This document shows positions 8,011-13,717 of a stretch of 13,717 nucleotides of DNA, in pieces. Source of the DNA: Bin5 sp965218625. Its GTDB lineage: Bacteria; Chloroflexota; Anaerolineae; Caldilineales; Caldilineaceae. The notes under the pieces are model-generated. The model was not told the origin of the DNA and searched no databases. It saw nothing but the letters and a program-made list of their open reading frames with translations. A program made the position numbers and the translations under genes. The stretch lies in contig CBDCLG010000002.1 in assembly GCA_965218625.1 (NCBI GenBank), positions 1-13,717 on the forward strand. The letters are read 5' to 3'. The stretch's first letter is position 1. Each line of letters opens with the position of its first letter.

Positions 8011-11000
8011 CGTATCGTCGTTAGAGACGTGGGATGTGAAGTAGGGAGGTCCTCCTCCCTACGCTTCCCTCCCTTCTCTCGGTTAGTGGGGGCGTGGCCT
8101 TGCGAACCTACATCTTGCGCCGGCTGGTGATCTCGCTGCCCATTCTTCTGGGTCTGACGCTTGTCACCTTTGTGCTAACCGAATGGATGCCGGGCGACTT
8201 CGTCGACGCCCTGATCCCGCCGACCGACGTTGCCAACTTCACGCCGGAGCAAATGGAGGCCATGCGCGAGAATTACGGCCTCAACAAGCCGCCGTGGATG
8301 CGCTACGGGCTCTGGCTCTATCACTTGCTTCAAGGCAATATGGGAAGGTCGCTGGCATCGGGGGCGCCGGTTCGCGATGAAATCCTGGAGAGGATGCCGG
8401 CGACACTTCAGCTGACCGCAACGTCGCTTTTCTTTGGCATTCTCTTCGGCGCCGGTCTTGGCATTTTGTCCGCGGTCAAGCAATACACGTGGGTCGATCA
8501 GTTCCTCACGCTGCTGGGCTTCCTCTGGATTTCGACGCCCGGCTTTGTCTTCGCGATTGGCGCGATCTTTCTTTTTTCATTGAAGGTGAATCTTTTCCCG
8601 ACCTCGGGCATCACGAACTATGGCGAAGAGGCCACCCTCATGACACGGCTTCACCACATGGTCTTGCCCGCCCTGGTCCTGGGGCTGGGAAGCATGGCCA
8701 CCTTCATGCGTTATGCGCGCAGCAGCCTTCTCGACGTGATCCGTCAGGACTACATCGCGGTCGCGCGCGCCAAGGGGCTGGCCGAAAGAGCGGTCTTGCT
8801 GGGGCACGCGCTGCGCAATGCGCTCATCCCCTTGATTACGATTATCAGTCTCGACATCCCTTTTTTGATTGGCGGCACCGTCATCATCGAACGTATCTTT
8901 GCTTGGCCGGGCATGGGAAGCTACACGCTGGGGGCAATCTTCTCACGCGACTATCCTGTCATCATGGCCGTCAATTTCATGGTCGCGCTCGTCGTCCTCA
9001 TGAGCAATCTGCTGGCCGACATCACCTACGCCATTGCCGACCCGAGAATCCGCTACGAATAAATCAAGGACTTGACGCGCGGCGCGCGTTTGTTGAGATT
9101 AGAATAGTGGCTCGAATGAAACTGGAATCTTGTCTCAGTAGGCAGCGATCTGAATCGGGGAGGTCTGGCTGTGGCGGCCTCTGACCTCACCACCTCGCTG
9201 CAGGAGCCGGCCAGCGATTCGGTCCGGCAGCGATTCTGGCGGCGATTGATCCGGCACAGGCTGGGAATGATCGGCCTGGTCATGCTGGTCTTACTGGTCA
9301 TCGCCGCGATCTTCGCGCCGCTCATTGCCGGAGCCGACCCGGCGGTCACTGATTTGAGGATGAAGAACGAGCCGCCCAGCGCCGAACATATCCTGGGCAC
9401 CGACGCCATCGGCCGCGATGTCTGGGCGCGCCTCGTCTACGGCGCGCGTGTTTCGCTGTCGGTCGGGCTCGTGGCCGTCGGCATCTATACTTCGATCGCG
9501 CTGGTGCTGGGCAGCGTTTCCGGCTATTTCGGCGGGCTCGTGGACGGCGTTATCATGCGCTTCACCGATGTCATTATGTGTTTCCCCACCTTTCTGCTGA
9601 TCCTTACCGCGGTTGCGGTCCTGCCGCCCAACATCTTCAACATCATGGTGATCATCGGCATCTTCGGCTGGCCCGGCATGACCCGGCTGATCCGCGGGCA
9701 GTTTCTCAGCCTGCGCAGCCAGGATTTCGTCACCGCGGCGGTTGCCACAGGCGTACCGAACTGGCGCATCATCTTCCTGCACATTTTGCCCAACGTGGTC
9801 GGTCCCGTGGTTGTGGCCGCAACGCTGGGATTGGCCGGCGCCATCCTGACCGAGTCGAGTCTCAGCTTTCTCGGCCTGGGCGTACAGCAACCGACGCCAA
9901 GTTGGGGACAAACCCTGACGAACGCGCTCATGCTTCCGATCCTGGAAAACATGCCCTGGCGCTGGCTGCCTTCGGCGATCGCGATTGCCTTCGCCGTACT
10001 TTCGATGAACTTCTTCGGCGATGCGCTGCGCGACGCCTTCGACCCGCGCACCAATCTGGATTGACACCTCGCTAACCGCGAATTGTTGCCGCAACTATCC
10101 CATTTTTCTTCAGCCGGTTTTCAACAGGCAAGCAGTCGATGACCCCAAACGCCTACGCTCGTTTCCAGGCTGGCCAGCGGCAGCTCTTCCTCGACGACGA
10201 CGAAGTCGCCCACATTGACAATCTGCGGAGAATGTTTCACCAGCCACAGAAGCGCGGGGCCGTCATCCGGCGCGAACCGGCAATCGGCGGGACGCCTGAG
10301 ATCCGCGGCGCGCCGCTTTGGGACCCGGAGGCGCGGCGGTGGAAAATATGGACGGTAGCCATCACGCCGGAGGAGCTGCACGGGATCGCCGGCATGTCGG
10401 GCTACCACGAAAGCCGCGACGGCCTCCACTGGTACCAGCCGGTCGTGCGCCAGGCGGAATACAAGGGCACGCGCGAGAACAACTTCGTCTACATCCCGAT
10501 GGGCGACGGCAGCACGGCCGAGATCCTCGGCGCGGTCTACGACCGGGGAGATCCCGACCCGGAACGGCGTTACAAAGCGTTGAGTTTCACGATGGCGCCG
10601 GAGCTAGCAGTGCTCTTCGCCACCTCGCCCGACGGTATCATCTGGAAGCGTGTCGACATTCCTCTTATTTCTTCGGGCGACGAACCCAATTTTAGTTTTG
10701 ACGAGAGCAGCCGCCTCTTTATCGCCACCGTCAAGGTGCCGGGCCCCTACGGGCGCTCCCATGCCCCTGACCGTCAGCGAGGATTTCGAGAACTGGAGCG
10801 AACCGCAGCTGGTCTTCCACGCCGACGAGCAGGACCAGGAAGAGGCGCGCGAGATCATCGCCGCGCGGCTTGACGAAGCGTCATTGCAGCAGCCGGTCTT
10901 CAACCACCCGGAAGAGCACGCAGTCGACGTCTACAATTTCGCGGTCTCGCGCTACGAAAGCCGCTATATCGGCTTCGCGTCGATGTTCTACCACACGGGG

Positions 11001-13717
11001 CGCGCCTGGAACGACCACAACCACGACGGCTTTCACCACGTCCAGCTCGCAAGCAGCAGAGACATGTACTCCTGGCGGCGCGTGGGGGACCGCGCTGCCT
11101 TCATCGGCCCGTCACCGCTCGGCGCAGGCGCCTACGACACGATGCAGATTCTCGGGCCGTCCTACCCGGTCGTGCGCGGCGATCAGCTCTGGTTCTACTA
11201 CTCCGGCCTGCGGCATCGCTGGCGGCCCGAAAAGTCCAGCCCGGACCGGGCCGCGATCTGCCTGGCGACGCTGCGCCGCGACGGTTTCGTGTCGCTGGAC
11301 GCCGATGCGGACGGCGGTGCGCTGACGACTGTGCCGTTTCGGTGGGTGGGCGACCGGCTCTATCTGAACGCGGACGCGGCCGGCGGCGAGATCGTGTGCG
11401 AGCTTGTGGACGCGGCGGGCGAGCCGCTGGCAGGCTTCGAAATGGAAAACGCAGTTCCCGTTTGCGAGGATGGCGTGCGGCTGGCGGTCAGATGGCGTGC
11501 GCTGGATCGCATGCCCGCGGCCGCGGCAGGCCCGGTGCGGCTGCGGGTGCGGCTGCGCGCGGCGCGTCTGTACAGCTACTGGTTTGAATAAAGGAGGAAC
11601 GGCATGGCATCCGAGTCAGTTCGCAAATTCCCGCGCGGGGAGCGGCAGCTCTTCTTCGATGACGCTGACGTCGCCCGTATCGACGGATTGCAGAGGAGAA
11701 TGCACCGGCCCGACAAGAAGGGCGCGGTCATCCGCACCGATCCGTACATGGCCGCGCGCGCCCAGAAGGATGGAGGACCTGCCTACCGGCCGCAGACGCG
11801 CAGCGCGCCGGTGTGGGACCCGGCAGCCGGGCTGTGGAAGTTCTGGACGATCGGGGCCAAGATGGAGGCGGACAAGGGCCGTTCCTCCTACCACGAGAGC
11901 CGCGACGGCCTGCACTGGTATCAACCGAACGTCGGCCAGCTGGCGTATGAAGGGTCGCTCGACAACAACCATGTCGCCATTCCGATTGATGACACACGCA
12001 CGTCGGAGGTGCTGGGGGTGGTCTATGACGCCGGCGACCCCGACCCGGCGCGCCGCTTCAAGGCGATCAGTTTCACGATGGTGCCCGATCACGCCATCTG
12101 TTTCGGCGTTTCCGCGGACGGCATTGTTTGGAGGCGCCATGACGCGCCCGCCATCCTCTCCGGCGACGAACCGAATTTCAGTTTCGACGCGGTCAACCAC
12201 CGCTTCATCGCCACGGTCAAGGTGCGCGGGCCGCACGGGCGGTCGCACGCCCTGACCACAAGCGAGGACTTCGAGCAGTGGAGCGAACCGCAGCTTGTTT
12301 TCCACGCCGACGACGAGGACCAGGAGCTGGCGCGGGCGGTGATCGCGCGGCGGCTCGCCGACCCGGCGCTGCAGCAAACGCTCATCAATCACCCGGACGA
12401 GCACAGTGTTGATGTCTATAACTTCAGTGTCTCGCGCTACGGGAGCCGTTACATCGGCTTCGCATCGATGTTTCACCACGTCGGGCGCAATCCAACCGGC
12501 AGGAATCACGACGGCTTTCATCATGTCCAGCTGGCCAGCAGCCGAGATATGTACACATGGCAGCGCCAGGGAGACCGACAGCCATTCATCGACTCTTCGC
12601 CGCTTGGCGGCGGCGCCTACGACACGCTGCAGATGCTGGGACCGTCGTCGCCGGTCGTGCGCGGTGACGAGCTCTGGTTCTACTATACCGGCGTCAAGTT
12701 TCGCTGGCCGCCACCCAATTGGGACCAGGACCACGCGGCCATCTGCCTGGCGACGCTGCGCCGCGACGGGTTCGTATCGCTGGATGCCGGTGACAGGGGC
12801 GGGTCGATCGTTACCGAGCCGTTCCTGTGGGAGGGTGAGCAGCTCTTCGTCAACGCAGCTGCCGACGGGGGCGAAATCACGGTAGAGGTCCTGGACGCGG
12901 ACAGCAGACCGGTAGCGGGATTTGGCCGGGAGGATGCCGACGCGGTGACAGATGACAGTGTGCGGCAAGCGGTTGCCTGGCGAGGGCAAGGCCGGTTGCC
13001 TGACCCCGCGGCCGGTCCAATCCGCCTGCGCTTCAACCTGGGCGCCGCCGGGCTCTACAGCTATTGGTTCGAGTAATTCCGGCAGACGTGATAAGCTGTT
13101 GAAAGTTCGCGGCCTGCCGTCTTGAAATTGGGCGACGATCGGCAGACGGAACCGAGCAGAGCGAGGCATAGACTATGGAACAGGGCACGGACCAGGCTGA
13201 AACCACCATCGAGGCAGGCTACAGGTCCGAGAGCCCCGCTTCGCTGGAGCAGTTCGAGCGGGATTGCGAGTCGATGCCGGGCGGCGCGAAGGGGGCCTAC
13301 TACTACGCCCCTTATCCGCTGACGATGCAGCGCGGCGAGGGTTGCTATCTCTATGATATCGATGAGCGGCGCCGCGTCGATTTTGCCAATCATCACACCG
13401 GGCAGATTCTGGGCCACAACAACGCTGCGGTGAACGAGGCCGTGCAGGCGCAGCTCACGCGCGGAATTGCGCTGGGCGCGCCGACGGGCAACGAGGCGGC
13501 GCTGGCCGAGGCGCTGTGCAGCCGCGTCGCATCGCTTGAGCGCGTCCGCTTCTGCAACTCGGGCACAGAGGCCACGCTGCACGCGATCCGGCTGGCGCGG
13601 GGCTTCACCGGCCGGCCCAAGATCGCCAAGTTCGAGGGCGGATACCACGGCAGCCATGACCCGGTGGAGGTGAGTGTGGCGCCGCCGGTCGAGGAGGCAG
13701 GCCCGGCGGACGCGCCC

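Overview
The window looks like a bacterial chromosome segment of high GC content with one co-directional gene cluster on the + strand. The most likely source is Chloroflexota (Caldilineae/Anaerolineae type). This is an inference from three things: the GC-rich third codon positions, the use of GTG and TTG starts, and a Tat-exported lipoprotein whose cleavage site is followed by an Ala/Pro/Glu/Met-rich linker. No marker gene in the window settles the taxonomy.

Layout. 1-337: the N-terminal part of an unrecognised minus-strand gene that runs off the left edge and carries an in-frame TAG. 338-769: no convincing gene, but a GC-rich palindromic hairpin repeat. 770-1978: FAD-dependent oxidoreductase of the DAO family. 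2119-2730: a DppC/OppC-type permease missing its first ~117 residues. 2880-5746: a tight three-gene unit of two Gfo/Idh/MocA-type oxidoreductases and an unrecognised, probably beta-sandwich protein whose TTG start overlaps the preceding stop. 5747-6303: a 557-bp non-coding stretch with an excellent sigma70-like promoter and a ~365-nt leader that contains a 23-codon ORF with a perfect Shine-Dalgarno sequence. 6304-10064: a family-5 ABC substrate-binding lipoprotein, then DppB-like and DppC-like permeases. 10139-13076: a tandem pair of beta-propeller proteins resembling glycoside hydrolases (GH32/43/117-like fold inferred); the first copy is broken by a one-base C insertion. 13175-end: the start of a class III aminotransferase of the glutamate-1-semialdehyde aminomutase type, cut by the right edge.

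Working model (inference). The locus imports and breaks down a carbohydrate or sugar derivative. A Dpp/Opp-type importer, a transporter family known to carry oligosaccharides as well as peptides, brings the substrate in. The propeller proteins act on glycosidic or related bonds, and the Gfo/Idh/MocA pair, the FAD enzyme and the PLP aminotransferase handle sugar or amino-sugar intermediates. No ABC ATPase gene is present, so it must lie outside the window or be shared. No RNA genes, CRISPR arrays, transposases or phage genes were seen.
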